Source: Fasciola hepatica
Taxonomy: Eukaryota; Platyhelminthes; Trematoda; Plagiorchiida; Fasciolidae
Assembly (NCBI GenBank): GCA_948099385.1
Contig: CANUEZ040000180.1
Location: 5,292,501 to 5,356,500, forward strand
Length of the DNA: 64,000 bases
Reading direction: 5' to 3'
The notes beneath the pieces are model-generated. The model did not search any database. It saw only the letters and a program-made list of their open reading frames with translations, and was not told the origin of the DNA. Of the stretch, positions 45,709 through 58,616 are shown piece by piece (within the stretch, counting starts at the first letter, position 1; each line of letters opens with the position of its first letter). A program made the position numbers and the translations under genes.

Positions 45709-46341
45709 TTATCCACTTGCGGGAGGTGGTTGCATAAAATTATATGTACGGTTATGACTGTGAAAGACGCAACAATGGAAAATGTGAGTTCCAACACGGA
45801 GACTGGTTAGGGGCATAGATGAGGCCGGTGCAAAACGGCATCGTGCATAGGGGAAGACAATGAGTGATAGAAGGAAACAAAAAGCAGCGGGATAACGGAA
45901 TGCGATCGGCGAGCTGTATGAATATATGGTGATAGCAAGTGAACAAAGATTTGGGGACAGTGAGGGAGACATGGGTAGAAATAAGCACTGACGGGCATGG
46001 GCAGAGTGAAGTGGATAGGGGGAGATTATTGTAATACAATGAGAGCTGTCATGATGAGAGACTATAGGAGCAGGGAAGAATGAGTAGGTGTGCCTACACT
46101 GGCAGAAAGACGAAAACAGAAAGCGATAAAGTTGATGATCAGAACGATAGGTGAGCATAACGTGGTAGAGCAAGAATGGTGAAAGCGGACTACAGACAAC
46201 CAAGGGTGCTGGATGCGGCAGATCGGGGGGAGTTGGAGAATACCGTCTGCGGCAGGCGCCAGTGGGTAGCGCTGAACATGCGATGGGCATCCAACCTGAA
46301 GTGAACACAGGTGTGATCCACCGGCCTGATTGAGGTCTCAC
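45709..46341 (-). other. 210-codon Ser/Pro/Tyr/Phe-rich open frame, probably part of a LINE repeat
   Basis: One of the longest open frames in the window. Composition is highly biased because the plus strand is purine-rich; there is no signal peptide, zinc finger or RT block. It resembles in composition the minus-strand segments at 12.4, 40.7 and 56.5 kb and lies just beyond the RTE end. I would not call it a gene without transcript support. Confidence 0.3.
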
Positions 46342-46589
46342 ATCGTTTTAGGCGGCCTGCAAGCCCGAATTGCTTCGGTCACAGAGGTGGATGTGGGTGC
46401 ACCCCGCACCGTTGAGAGTGTCTCGAGTGATCATTGTCGATTATACAGCGGCAGAATAATCACCGTTAGGTTATGGGATTCAGAGCTAGTTGGCCAACTT
46501 GCGATAACTCGTGGATGGCAGAGCCAACGGGGACAGGGACTGGTAGACGGCCATATAGGTTTTTCGTCCAGGTGCACCGGCCAGAGAAA

Positions 46590-47890
46590 TGATCAACTCG
46601 ACACACAAATCAGGTTGCCTCGCTTTTTCTTTTTCCATCGCTAGGGCTTGGTGTTGCGTTTCACCCAGCAGTATTGGTTATCACAATAAAGCGTCCAATT
46701 GTCAGAGGCAATAACTGCGACACACTACTGTGCCTCCGTTTGTTATTACTGCGAAAAATAAACAAAACCCTTCAATAGGAAACCTAGATCTATACTTTCT
46801 AAAGCCCATCTATAAAATACTTGTCCGCTGTTGGCTAAATCACCTCTTTTAGTTGTCGCCTTCTCTTCGGCTAAAACCCTAATCCCCCTTCGTTCATACA
46901 GTGAAAGCCCCTCTTCAGCCCTGTTCGCATTCATCCCAGGTGACTTCCTGTGGAATTTTATCCTAATTTCATACCCAGGTTTTTTTCAATCGCCAAATAA
47001 CCAACAGGGCTGGTTGATTATCTGAGGCCCACGGTCACCATGCGCAACTATAAAAGAATCAGACCGGCCAGTACGATTTAACCACTCGTAGCCGTACTTC
47101 GCCCAGTCTCTACTCCGTGACCCGTCTCAGTAAAGACCACCCATGATGATGCACGTGACAAAATTTAAAACCTCTCAAAATATGTTACCTCACTCGAATC
47201 TCGAACTGAAGTTCAAGACAGAGCCATCAGAATCCTGGCTCCACAGGCTCAGCTCCTCGAGCCCTCTATGATAACCACCGACTGTAACTTAATTGTCACT
47301 TGTAACCTTATTGCCAGAGCGTCTTCAGAGGTTTTGAAATGAACACGAAATTCCAATCACTCCATTTCATTTAACATTCCTGATAGGGTCTCGCTCAACA
47401 TGGTCGTCAGTACCTTGCTAAAAGCCGCTAACATGGAACTAGTGATATGCCGTGGCAGCAGACTACGGAAACATACACGAAGACACCAGTTTCTCCCTGA
47501 TTTTCCAATTTTTTGGAATCAAAGGCAGTCAGCGAGTTTACTCATAAACAAAGATTTGTTGCCGGTAACTCACCGTACGAAAATATTTCAATAGCGTCTG
47601 ACAAAGTGCCACTACAAACAGATGTGCTGAAAAAGTTGAACTCTCTCAAACATCCAGGGCAGGAACCCGCCAAAAAGGCACCTACCCCCTGCATTCCCTC
47701 AGCCTATTCTATGCAATCAAAGCCCTTTATTCAACAATTGTCTGACGTAGACCTTGAAGCAACGCCTGGACCTTCTCCAAATCCACCGGTCTCCGGGCGC
47801 CTCAGACTAGTCAGCAATGTCACAAGTGCCTTGGGCTCGAATCCACCGAGTCCTGCTGGACAGCTTAGCGTTGTACATCAATAAAGGTTA
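46590..47890 (+). mobile_element. LINE family A copy 4: 5' region, ORF1 and Pro-rich start
   Basis: The start CAAATCAGGTTGCCTCGCTT and the following 160 bases match AATTCAGGTTGTCTCCTTTT at 57.41 kb and the reverse complement of about 18.9-19.0 kb, so this is the family A 5' end on plus. ORF1 follows at about 47.0-47.9 kb. Beyond it no endonuclease start is readable, and by 48.23 kb a minus-strand LINE 3' end begins, so the copy is 3'-truncated or cut by that insertion. Confidence 0.65.
47300..47884 (+). pseudogene. LINE family A ORF1 fragment (copy 4)
   Basis: Frame reading gives RNSNHSISFNIPDRVSLNMV, then LLKAANMELVICRGSRLRKH, DFPIFWNQRQSASLLINKDL. These parallel NAVVFIVTGR, LLNACGM, RKSVKCFNCPILMR and VDDLF in the copy at 60.3 kb. 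After a frame change a 123-codon frame (47513-47884) continues into a Pro/Ser-rich segment (EATPGPSPNPPVSG). Only the order of blocks and the Pro-rich tail identify it. Confidence 0.6.
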
Positions 47891-49149
47891 CCTAAAACGC
47901 ATGGCCTCCTCAACCTAACAACATTGTCTCACTCTTCTTAGGCGACACAAACGAAAGCACGGTGGTTTTTGTCCCCACCCTCTAGCTGCGACTAAATCCT
48001 ATCCACTGGACCACACCATACAACTGCCAGGTCATTCTCACACGAATCAGGCCCGTCAATCCTACGGGCAGCCCCAGCGACCAAACTGCCAGGAACTAGG
48101 ATGCCTAAGGACACAATCTCGTCGTTGCGATCTGAATTTTCACTCATGGTCCGAAAGTTGGTAAGGCTTTGTGCTCAGCCCCCAGTGTACAGTGTCGGTA
48201 CAAACGGAAACTCATGGCTGCGAACTGGTTGATTGATAATAGTGTATTTCTTGCCCGTGGTCAAGGCACATGCACAAGGCAAGGACAGAAATGCTTCAGT
48301 ACATAACAACGTGGGGTATTCAAGATTTTAAATTCAAGAATCATACAGTGACCGAAATAAAACAGTAAGGCTGTGCTGTGTTTCAGTGAACTAAAGTGGA
48401 GATGGTTGAGGCGGCCATAATGAACCGGTTTTCAATTCTGGGAGGGCTTAGTGGATAGCTGGACAAACGGGGGAATGCTGATAGAAGCCATGCCGGAGAA
48501 TTTTAAAAAGTGCGCCGATGGCAAGGACCAGTAGAGCGATAGGCGTCGGACGTCACGACACGGGGGTAAAACTCAGTGTGCCTTACAGAGGCGGAAAACT
48601 GTCCGCGACTAGCCAGGGCGTCTAGAAGAGGATGCAAGCTTGTACCAGCTGGATATTCGGAGGATCACTGACGAGTGACCAGGTGGGAGAGTTATCAAAA
48701 GGCAAGGGTAAAACTGAAGTCCGCAAGGAGTCATCAACGTGCAGTGGGAGATTCCAGCGAAACACATAAGATTGATCCAACACTGGGTAACTAACGGGGG
48801 GGAGCTTGTGAAATTAATGCAAGTACGTTAGATGTGATTATAAAACAGACCTTTTTGTATAAGTGATTTGAGTGTCATATGGAAATTCACATGAAGCCAA
48901 AAATTTGCACGAGGACTGCAGTGAACTTTTAAAGAGCATGAATGGCTTATGGACGCAAAACGGAATACAAGGAGGAGCCGTCGAAGAAACAAACTAGTGG
49001 AAACAAAAGCTACTGATGCGGCCAGGCAGAAGTTGGAAGAGTGCAAAGATAAAAATTTTCTGTAAGCATGATAAAAGAACTATTACCCAGATTTTGGCTG
49101 GCTACAGGTGGCTGGTATTTTGTTTCATAAAGGTCTTTGCAGCAGTTGG

Positions 49150-49900
49150 TGGCAGGTGGAATGGTGAGGGTGGCAGGCAAAAGAGGCTAGGTTGACGGAC
49201 TGGGCAGAGTAGGTTGGGAAAGCAGCTGCGAGGGCTGGATTCCGGTCACTGATTACGTACTGCAACGCAGAATGAATTGAACTGCTGGAGTGGAGTATTC
49301 GGAATAGATGTTTAGCGGGTGTGTGGTGCTGACTGGTGTCAGTAATCCACTCTGCTATCCGGTGCGAATTTCGTGAGGGATTTTTACTCCGGTTGTAGGA
49401 TCATGGTCACTGGTCAGCCGTGTACGGTGCCCCATATAAAGTCAGCAGATTTGAGTGTAGGTTTAAACCATTGTGAATCCAACCGATCAAATCATTTAGT
49501 CCGCACGGAAACCCGGCAGTAGCGTCGAGTTGGCCGACGGCTACTCAAGTAACCAGTGTGATCTGAAAGAGATCAGGAGTGAGGCAGTCTGGAGAGTGTT
49601 TCAGCGGTGGGTTATGACTATCGTTTTAATAGAAGCAAGACAATGAACATTGTTATCTGACGCCCAGCGGGCCTATCTATTGGGGATCGGCGGAAGGTGA
49701 CTGGTAGTTTTCTAGGGAAGTTGTGTGATGGTAGAAAGGTAGGGAGATATCAAGCGCAGGCTTAGCCGGAGTACAAAATATTCTAGTTGGTGAATGGTGG
49801 ATGAGGAGAGGAGGCCCATTCGAGAACCAGGAGTGAAACAATATGAGGGGGTGGAATCAGGGAGAAAAATAGAAAAAAAGGAAAACAGAAGTCTGGTCTT
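49150..49900 (-). repeat. Dispersed repeat C, copy 2 (partner at 13060-13930)
   Basis: See partner. GAAAGAGATCAGGAGTGAGG and GTGGGTTATGACTATCGTTT lie in the same order and spacing as in copy 1, both on the same strand. Confidence 0.6.
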
Positions 49901-50290
49901 TGCACCAGCTGTGGTCGGGGACGACTAACAGTGAATAGGAAAGAAAATTCTAGGTGTTAAGGTGAGGCTTTTTCATGTGAAATCAAACGTGCTAGTATTC
50001 CGTGGGGTCATGAGAAATCAGAAGCATACTGATTCCGGTTGGAATGGAGGCCTAAACCTACGGTGAGCAATTGCGCAGCTCAGTGAGTCTTGGTTACCGA
50101 AGAATAGTAATATGCTTGGCAAGACCCCAATATACGAGAAGAGTGCAAGAAAAGCAAGATGAAACCGCTGAGTTCTAATCACCTCGCTGACCACCGGAGG
50201 ACTTCAGAAAGACACATCAGCGCCGGAGGTCTTTTGGTGACCGGTGAGTTAATGAACGGTGACAATAAATGTGCCAATGACTGAACTGTA

Positions 50291-50711
50291 TTAGCGAGTT
50301 CTAACATGGGGAACGGGCATGATTACGTATGGGGCAGAAGAGTAGATGGACATGCGACCCCGAGAAGGTGGGCATGAAGTAACTGCCGAGATTGATGAGT
50401 GTTTGCATAAGCAACAACTGCGTGCAGGGGAAAAGATGGATTGCAGGTAGGGGTGAAAGCTTTTTCGCTGATGCGCGCATAGATAGCGATAGGTTGTGCC
50501 GGGCAGGACATAGGGTCGGTATGGAAAGCAAGCTCGAAATGACGCCAGTGGTAACTGGAGAGGAGTAGGGAGAATGTTTGCAGCAGCACTGCGAGCATAA
50601 AGATAGAACTTTGCATTCTGCAAGCGGAGCCATTGGGTGGGACCGACTGTGAGCTTTTCTCCAGGAAGTAAGACCACAGAAATGCAATAGATGCTGTTGT
50701 TTATTGGTCAC
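50291..50711 (-). repeat. LINE-linker-like repeat, partner of 20139-20438
   Basis: Three overlapping minus frames are open. AAATGACGCCAGTGGTAACT at 50.54 kb resembles AGGTACGCCAGTGTGACGAA at about 20.26 kb, with similar flanking order. In the 20 kb copy this part precedes RT blocks, so it is probably the endonuclease-RT linker. Confidence 0.4.
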
Positions 50712-50720
50712 ACTTGTGTT

Positions 50721-53149
50721 GTCTAATGTGTTCCATGTTTCAACCCTGTATTAGCGCCACTCGATAACGTGAGAAGCCAACATAGCTCAACTCTGCCGCC
50801 ACATGTAATCCATGGCCGTTCTCGCCTTGAGATCCTTCCTCTGCCCATTCATTAGGGTTACCCGTGTAAACCGGACCGGAAAATACTTAAGGCCACCTAG
50901 TAGTAACGTGCGCCGAAAGCGAGTGAACGTTCTATGATGTCTCACTTTTTAGTCAGTATCCGAGTTGAATCCCGTTTTAGCTGATGCAGCAAGGGGAAGT
51001 TTGGCTGGTACTCCGACAGATCTTATGATGGATTAGCTATTTCAACCACGGGCAAGCTTATTTAACATCACTGGTACGCAGTGTTGCCGACTATTCGGTA
51101 ATTGCTAGCCGAATGAACCCTAGCTCATCTATAAACTTCGCTCAGTGTGACAAAGTTTAGAGTTATTCGTGTTATTTAAATATTCGTTATCAGTGCGCAT
51201 TGATTGTCACTATGCATACAAACTGCGTCCAGGGGGTATTTAAGTAAGCGAATAAGTTCTCCGCCGGAGAGTGTTAAGGCCGCTAAAGCGCCGTGATTAT
51301 TGATCCATTTTGGGAGCAAGCATCGTAAGAGACGTCCATTGTGAATTAGGCCTATACCTTTTCCTCTTTCTCTTTGTTCTCGTTTTGGTGATCCACCTAC
51401 CCCAGAACTCCAGCTGAGGTGGGAAAATGTAGAATTTAATTCTCCGTTTCTGGACACGATTAAATCACCTCACCATTTTCAGTTTGTATGTGGTTCGGCT
51501 GAAATGGTTCTGTCGGCCACTCTGATAGATTATTTTGTACGGCTTGCCTGAGACGAATCATTGCCAAGCTTTGACCTTGAGTTAACTGAATCAGAGCTGA
51601 GGCTGGAAAAACAGAAGAGGTAAACTTGAAATGTTTGCGACTGATCTGATAGCAGTAACGTAGATTGTAAAGTACTTTGTTTGTTTTAACCTGTTGAAAC
51701 GGAACATTTCAAATGTTCAAACTGTAGATAAGTTTCCCTATATGAAGATTTAAATGTGAGTTACATCGTTAGCATTTAGGTCCACGGGACCGTGGGACTA
51801 ACCTATTGAGGCAGCTTATGCCTGGTAAGGAATGAGAGCGGGGTTGGGCGCACACCATCTTCTGGAATGGATGCAATTACCGAGTCAATTGGTTTTTGAA
51901 TAAGTGTGCTGATGAAAGTTTCCAAGTTCTTGACAAAATTTCACTTGTTTCGTTTCCTTTTCACACAGCAGCCGGAAGCTCTCCCACAGTCGGCTAGCTT
52001 CACGGCTACGTAGGACTCGGCTTGCGTACACCGTAACAAGGCCTTTAGTTTTCCTTTATCGAGAGAGAAGCACGTGTTAATTTTGAATCGTCGCAGAACT
52101 TTAGAAATATTCCTTCCGTTCTCTTAAAGATTTTAAAGCCGAAACATGATTGAAATCGTCATTTAACAGATGAACAAGTTAAATAGAATTATAGGGAGGT
52201 GAAACAGCATACTGCGCGCAGAATGGAACTACCTGTAAGCTTGTTATGATGGTGCTCCTGTGGAGCAAGAGTTATGGAGGTAATGCACGGCTGAACTGTC
52301 AACGCCACCCAGTGAATGCGAATTAAAGGCTTCAGACCTACCTTTCCGGGTACATAGGACACATATGACTACCAATTATCTATTCTTCCAGCTGACGGGA
52401 TTCCTGTCTTGTCGAAACATTTTGAAGAGATATAATGACACGGACAGGTCATCAAACCGTGAGTTTAGCCCCTTTTTTGTGTGCCAGTCAGCACAGGTAC
52501 GTACGTAAACGCCAGAAAGAAGGAAGAAGGGTAAGTCCGGGAATTTTTAGAACCAAAGACTTGATTTGTTGCTGAACAGTGATCAGCTGGACATCTTGCC
52601 GGAAAACTGCAGTTAAACGCAGCCTACCATCCAGCAGGGATGCTTTTTTGGTTCGGAAACGAGTGTCCTGATATAAATAACCATTTAAATCTGACTGAGT
52701 GGCTGTTCGAATGTTTGTTTCGGTGGATGTGTTTCTAACCGAGGGTAGCGACGAACGCTAATCACAGCAGGTAAGTTTCCTCACTCTGATTAGGTGACGG
52801 TCAACGCAGAAATACAGTGCAGCCGGCAAAAAGCGAGCTCGAGAGAAGCCCGACAGATTGGCAGGAGTCCCAAAGCCTGGACAACATTCGCTTACATATT
52901 GTACGATACAGGACTATGAAATGAATAAATTCGGAAATATATACAAGCCTGCAACACGCAGCCACAAACCAAAAGGATAGCTAATTTCACGGCCCCAGAA
53001 AACAAGCAGGTGAGTTGTGATGTAATTGCTTTTTCGGACAATTATGGACAAAGATAAGCGCACAACTATGTGGATGGTACTAAACACAAAGAACTTATGT
53101 AATCTATCATTCTCGTGAATCCGCAGTATCACGATGCTGCCGCAGGATC
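50721..53149. other. Unassigned AT-rich stretch
   Basis: Only one frame exceeds 90 codons (51176-51457, minus), and it has no recognised motif. It may hold the 5' part of gypsy copy 2, which becomes readable at 53.15 kb, but no gag or RT motif can be shown. Confidence 0.35.
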
Positions 53150-53990
53150 TTCCACATTTGGCAGTTTCGCAGCCCGCCAAAATCCACCCGGTCCCAGAAA
53201 TGTCGAAGGGTAGGAATTCAGGCGCTTCTTCTTCCTACCTTCCAATTCCCCGCCTATGGAGGGTAAAATCTGTTTAACTGTTCTCCAGATAGAACTACTG
53301 CATTCATTCCGGGTTGTAAGACCAAGTTTCAGTGAAAAGTAGTCCAGTCCAGGAGGTTGGTTCAAACTAGTCAATCTCGATGGTCCGTAGGGCAATACTA
53401 CGATCGCAATTAGGAACCCGTCTGACCCGAGTATTTAGCCGAACACCAAGTACGGTCGTAGAGATAAGAACCACCTCATAGTTTATGGAAAGGTACTGAA
53501 CCACTTAGAGTTTGTGGATATATGGAAACCAACCTCCACAGAGAGCCCTTTGGTCGAACAATCCAATAATCAGAGTGGAAAACATGACGGTCTCCATAAG
53601 CAGAGGCCACGATTCAGCCGCCAAAGTGGGACAGTAAGAAAAGGTGGAACATTGAAACAATTGGGTACGAATATCACAGAGCAAAGTTCTTTCACAAAGC
53701 GCTGGTTTATCGTCCGGCAAACCAACATAAACTCACTTAACACTGACACTGTTCGCTAGTCACTCCAAAGCTTTAGTCCATTCAGGGCAATCGGCAGTCC
53801 TCCTTTCTTTGAAAGTTCGGAATCCTCGCAAATCGTATGATTCGTCCGGGAGTATAGATGTGGGCAGAAAAGTGCTTGGTAGTTCTGAGTGCACTGAAAA
53901 TGCTGAGCAAATGGGCCTCCAGGTGTGTGCATGCGCGTAAGAGTTAGTGAATATGTGTGACTTTGTGGACGGAGAAAATGAAATCAATGT
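53150..53990 (+). mobile_element. Ty3/gypsy integrase region (copy 2)
   Basis: Collinear DNA similarity to 4140-4860. The frame reads VSVKSSPVQEVGS, then LTRVFSRTPSTVVEIRTTS, which parallel FGSPLSSAKGRF and PTRAFGRMVKGHRRVKSQTS of copy 1. Stops interrupt it and catalytic residues are absent. Neither copy preserves LTRs, so age and boundaries cannot be set. Confidence 0.5.
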
Positions 53991-54124
53991 GTATAACTGA
54001 CTTTGTAACTGTCAAGCGTCATTTGAAACTTCAAGATGACAGCTGTATAGTAAAATATGGCACTAAAGGTGAAAATAACGTACTTCAGGAACTGCCCAAA
54101 TCATGCGGGTTAGCGTTCGTGTTT

Positions 54125-54127
<3 letters not shown>

Positions 54128-54167
<40 letters not shown>
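54128..54167. repeat. (AT)n microsatellite, ~40 bp
   Basis: Uninterrupted AT dinucleotides. Lies between gypsy copy 2 and LINE B copy 2. Confidence 0.97.
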
Positions 54168-54169
<2 letters not shown>

Positions 54170-54289
54170 ATGTCACGATATGTGGATGTGTGAGGGTAAA
54201 GTTGTGTAGGGAATCGTAGTCTTTAGCCGATTTTTGAATCTCTGGCGTCTTGGAGCCCGTAGTTAGCCTCAGGTAGGCACACCTTTCTG

Positions 54290-56035
54290 ATGTCTCAGCC
54301 AAACGCTCCGCTCCTTGGTTGTACTAACTGTACGCACGAGCCCGTGGGAGTCAGCAAGGCACAATTTGGTTGGCGGGGAAAGGGAATGACCTCTTTCGAG
54401 AAGGGTCAGAGTCTCAGTTCTGTTCAACCATTTCAACAAATTATCATGTTCTTCAGGCCCCTTGAGCGCCAGTCGGTGGGGTTACTGCCTAGAGAAAATG
54501 AATTCAGTGAGGGAGGAATAAAACAAGGAGTCAATGCAGACTGCATGTGGTGTCTTTCATTCTTTTCTTCAAGCTATCCACGACAGAGAGGACGTTGACG
54601 GTGCATGACACACTCAATGGAAAGCCTCCCCGAGGTGCAGGAATCAGCCAGTATCCAAGCATGTTCTCAAGAGGCATGCCCTAAATGATGCTTTCGAGAA
54701 CTTTGTGGGGGATACTAGTGAGGTTGGTGGGCCGAGAGTTGGATTATGGTGGTCTCTGGAAACCCCTGAAACTTATGAAATTGACACTGCAGAGGTACAG
54801 CTTCCGAATACTGGAGCCGATGAGGAGGGTAAGCTATCTTTTTGCACACCATATATCCGAAGAGGATGTTCCGTTTTGCAGCGCCTAACTGATGAGTTCC
54901 TTCTGTTGTCTCAAAAGATCATCCCGGATCTTCATTTTGGACAGACGAAGCGAGCTTTTGGTGACAGTTGCATCTCTACCAGTGGTTGAGAACCTCTCAA
55001 ACATTAGGGATCTTTCATCTAGCAGACGGCTAAGGCCTCCTGAAAGATAGGATTTACCAATTTTTTCATCGGACACTGGGCACGAGCAGAACATCAGCTC
55101 CCTGGGTGGAACTTCTAAACTCGTGTTGAGAGACTACGTTTTCATCCATCGTGATGCCTTGAAGGTCTTCCTGCAACCATAAGTTTACTCCTACGAATTT
55201 TGCATGTTTCAGTGAGAGTAGAACCTCGCAGTCTGAGACGGCTCTTACCCAAAGTATGACGAAGTCAAAAGGTAGGACGAAGTAGTCATCATAGCTAACT
55301 TGTGGCAGATGGGTGAACTCGTCGAGCTAGCACCGGTTTATGATACTAGTTAGGTCTAACAAGAACGGACTATGGACATCACTATATATAGACGGGCGGA
55401 AAACATGCTGGAGCCTAGACTTCCCAGCTAAGAGATTTGCCACAGTCTTGGAGGGGGGGTCAGTGGACGACGAATGATCTTAGTCCACTCCTGGGGCGTT
55501 GAGGTCGCCCGTAACACGGGAAAAAGAATGAGAACGCTAATAAGTTGTTATCTGGTACTTGGGAGCCTCTGAGTCTGCTAACATGAAGATGGCAAATGGT
55601 GTGTTAGGCAAGCCAGAGCCGCGGTTGCTTTGACAGACGTAGATATGCCCATAAAAAAGTGCGAATGGCACAGGGCAAAAGACAAGGGAGATTACTGATT
55701 GGAGGCTGTCACTAAAGTGGGCTGGCCACCCAGTGAGTCTTATACTAGGTCGCAGTATGTTCGTATCACAGTCTCACTATCAAGGCTTGCCGACGGGGGC
55801 CAGGTCTTTGTGATAACCATCAAGCGGGGTCGTTACCTGCCGACAGTTGCCCCAGCTCTAGCACATTTTGGGACTGTGGTAGTTAGAGTAGGGACACTAC
55901 GATGCACCACGTCGTGTTGCATGCCGTTATCGATACATTTTCCACTCAGCTATTTTAGGAAGTATCAGAAACTACAGTTTCTTGGGGCATTCCAGCAACC
56001 CAGAGAAATTCAGGGAATTTTTTCTCGGCGGTAAG
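54290..56035 (-). mobile_element. CR1/Jockey-like LINE, family B-type copy 2 (endonuclease and RT start)
   Basis: Minus reading gives an endonuclease end (CPVPFALFYGHIYVCQS, then VTGDLNAPGVD at about 55.5 kb, matching 'GDFNAPGvDW'). A linker follows, then RT blocks near 54.75-54.6 kb: SRPTNLTSIPHKVLESII ('YRPvsLTSi.cKvLE.ii') and PRGGFPLSVSCTVNVLSVVD ('QHGFr...SC.tNLL...D'). RT motifs A-C are not readable before the sequence ends in the (AT)n region, so it is 3'-truncated. It resembles copy B1 in the KVLE and SC.NLLS blocks. Confidence 0.7.
54885..55094 (-). pseudogene. LINE B copy 2, linker region frame
   Basis: A 69-codon frame (SDEKIGKSYLSGGLSRLLDE, LRLSKMKIRDDLLRQQKELI) lies between the endonuclease and the RT blocks. 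It is charged and helical, as expected for the linker. No independent domain is visible. Confidence 0.4.
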
Positions 56036-56065
56036 GTTTAACCTGGCCTTATTTTGCTGTTACTG

Positions 56066-56103
56066 TTAATAATAATAATAATAGTAATATTAATAATAAT
56101 AAC
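56066..56103 (-). repeat. (ATT)n LINE tail T3
   Basis: Longest of the three arrays, interrupted by AGT and ATAT, followed on plus by GGTTTATTTCGGAG. Confidence 0.85.
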
Positions 56104-56744
56104 GGTTTATTTCGGAGAGTCCCGAGGCATGACAGGTGCATGATCAACTGTTTACAAGTAATGGAATGGACAGACAAAGCCAGTGAAAATGTAGAAATTT
56201 ACATGACAGAAGTTGGTAAAAAGGAGCTTAGAAGGGGAAGTAACGTGAGACGAAAGTATGGCATATGTGTGCACACCAAAGAAAACGTACTGAGTTTAAA
56301 TGGACCCATGGGCGGATTCAAGTGGACGCCGGTGAGCCTGAAAGTCGAGGTCAGGGGGTGAATCCGGCTGGTCCGTATGGGAACATCTGAAAGCTGACTG
56401 ATATACATGAGAAAGGCTAGAAATCGGCATAAAAAATTGTGTTAGCAGGGGACAATGGAGAAAAAGTGAGATTCACTGCAAAGAATTAGATAGTAACGAA
56501 GCATTGGTACTCTGCTACAGATGGCCACTGAACAGGGTACAAAAATCACTGTAAAATAAGGAGCGAGCAAGGTAAGACGTAAAGGGTGGATCAGGTGAAA
56601 AATAGTTCATAAGAATTGGACACAGCAGATGTGAGACAATGAAGGAGAAGGAATGGATGTATATCATGGCGGTCAGCGGGATGATAGCAAGGGAGATGAC
56701 CTGTGAGGAATTGCAGGATACAGAGCGAATGCATATATCCATAT

Positions 56745-56747
<3 letters not shown>

Positions 56748-56786
<39 letters not shown>
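56748..56786. repeat. (TA)n microsatellite, ~39 bp
   Basis: Uninterrupted TA dinucleotides inside the T3 LINE fragment. Confidence 0.97.
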
Positions 56787-56787
<1 letters not shown>

Positions 56788-57394
56788 AAAAGCCGCAGCA
56801 ATAAAAATGGGGTCCTAGAAAGAAATTATCAGTTATTAGGAGGGGCAGGTTAGGTTAGGCCGAATGTTTGTAGAATTAACTTTGAAATATCGTGGTGAAT
56901 TGTCTTCATGACAGATAAACTCGGCTGATCAACAGAGAGAGTGGAGAATGCGGAAGCAAATAAAAGATGACGACTGAGGAGCGGTTCAATAAAAGGGGAG
57001 ATGAAGGAAAGTATCGAAGAGAACAGGTAAGAATGGATCCAATAACCTGATTGATGTAGGTGAGACATGTGGTATCCGTCAAGAACGAGAGAAGCGTTGA
57101 TAAATTGGCTTACATTATTCGGCAGAAAGATGGTGGCGATGGAGGTGGCTAAGCAGCGCAGAGCGATTGTGCATACAAAGTGGAGAAAGGTACCTGGGGG
57201 GTGAAACTGTCCGTGGTGCAAAATGCGGCAGCTGTGACGGCAAACAGCGCGGGAGAGAAATGAGCAAAGGGGGTACCAGAGGGTAATAGCAGATCAAACG
57301 GACGAAACAGTGATTTTACATTAGGTGGCAAGTAAAAAAGCAGAACGGTCCGAAAGGCACGCATAAAATGCCTGTGGCACCCAAGGTCAAGGCC

Positions 57395-58075
57395 ACCCCC
57401 GCGTGAAATTCAGGTTGTCTCCTTTTCTTTTTTTGCTTGTACCCCTGTTTAGACTTGTAGCTGTGTCCACCCTAGTATATACCACCTAATTACCTGAAAC
57501 CGTGACCTAGTTGTGTAAACAACTGCGGCACACCACCGCGCAGACGCTAGTACTTATCGCGAGTTAGAGTTATAGACTATATTGATTATTTACTGCTCTA
57601 ATTCCACCTAATTACATTCTACATGGCTTATCTAGCAAATCTCCCCTGACTCTCGCCACAGTAAGATCTATCTAGAGTTTTTACATCCCATCGCTATAAC
57701 CCAACTCTTACCTTATTTTCGCTACGCATCCACCGGTGCACCTTTTGAAGTTTCTGTCCCACTGTGCCTCCATTCATTTGTTTTTTTGCCATAAGAGCGC
57801 ACTTTCGTTCCACCCGGTCCACCGACCCCATACTTACAATATACTCTCCCGCAAAACCTGCTGTTGTGATCCAAGCAACAGCTAAGTACCTACCGTATCC
57901 TGTGGGGTTCAACCTGTGCACACCACACAGCAAAATTTCTTCTATCTCACTATTCCTCATCGTCCCAAATCTCCTAATCCGAACAGTATATATAGCGGGT
58001 CATATAGCTCCCCTAGTAGCACATTGCCCACCGCCGAATTCCGGTAACGTGCCGGTAGCCGATGGGCAGAGAAAT
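57395..58075 (+). mobile_element. LINE family A copy 5, 5' portion (upstream of insertion)
   Basis: Matches the reverse complement of 18345-19045 over more than 500 bases. A plus frame 57764-58081 carries CFFAIRAHFRSTRSTDPILT and related residues parallel to the minus frame 18391-18693 (RSHSCSIRSIDPISYK). The match to copy 1 fades near 58.03-58.08 kb and the coding blocks of ORF1 resume only at about 60.07 kb, suggesting an insertion between. Confidence 0.7.
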
Positions 58076-58616
58076 CACTGAAATTTCAAGAAAAGAATGA
58101 CGTAGTTCGTTCTAATTCGCTGTATAGACTACCAATGTCCTATTTCCATGGTTATTTGTTTCCGTTGATTGCGTTACAAATGCAGTGTCAATTGTTTTAA
58201 TTGACTGGGATTTTCCCGGCGGCAGCCATTTTGGTAGTGCTTTGTTCGCTAAGGTGAGCGGTGCGCTCCTTTTCTTTTGGGTGCTGATGATTCGTGCTGG
58301 CTGTAAAGTGTTAGTGACATATCAGGCTATCATTTACCAATTAGTAAATGATAAGCTGAATAGTGAAAACTGCAATATTGTGCTATAATTTTACTTAGAA
58401 CATGATGAGAACATGATGAAGTATTTTTCACGTAACTCTGATGATACCCAAGTAGTTTTGTAAAATTCATGAAGCTTCGAGGTGTTCGTATTGAATGCTC
58501 TGATATCGTGTGACATCTGCAGTATGTTTTTCAATTATGCTATGCTGCCGTTCTATTACTATTTTGGTTAACAACTAAGTGCATTTTAGGACCTTGTTAC
58601 GTATTATTGACGGACA

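Larger units (their letters stand above)
48226..50720 (-). mobile_element. LINE fragment on minus, 3' end at 48226 (T4), includes repeat C copy 2
   Basis: Plus TTGATAATAGTGTATTTCTT followed by GCCCGTGGTCAAGGCACATG is a diverged version of the T1 3' end (GGTTTATTTCTCTACCGTGG, TCAAGGGATG). The body upward contains repeat C (49150-49900) and, at 50.3-50.7 kb, a minus segment with similarity to the linker region at 20.14-20.45 kb. RT blocks are not readable. Confidence 0.5.
56066..57390 (-). mobile_element. LINE 3' part with (ATT)n tail, T3
   Basis: Plus 56066-56103 is an interrupted AAT/ATT array followed by GGTTTATTTCGGAGAGTCCC and GAGGCATGACAGGTGCATGA. This 3' end is shared with T1 and T2. 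The body contains Ser/Leu/Phe-rich minus frames (56515-56742, 56850-57221) and an internal (AT)n tract. It stops where the plus-strand family A LINE starts (about 57.39 kb). Confidence 0.6.

Noticed and set aside
45709..46341. 210-codon frame as a secreted or membrane protein gene
   Set aside because: Composition is explained by purine-rich opposite strand and similar frames occur in several LINE-derived blocks.
54128..54167. (AT)n tract as a promoter or origin
   Set aside because: Simple microsatellite without other signals.
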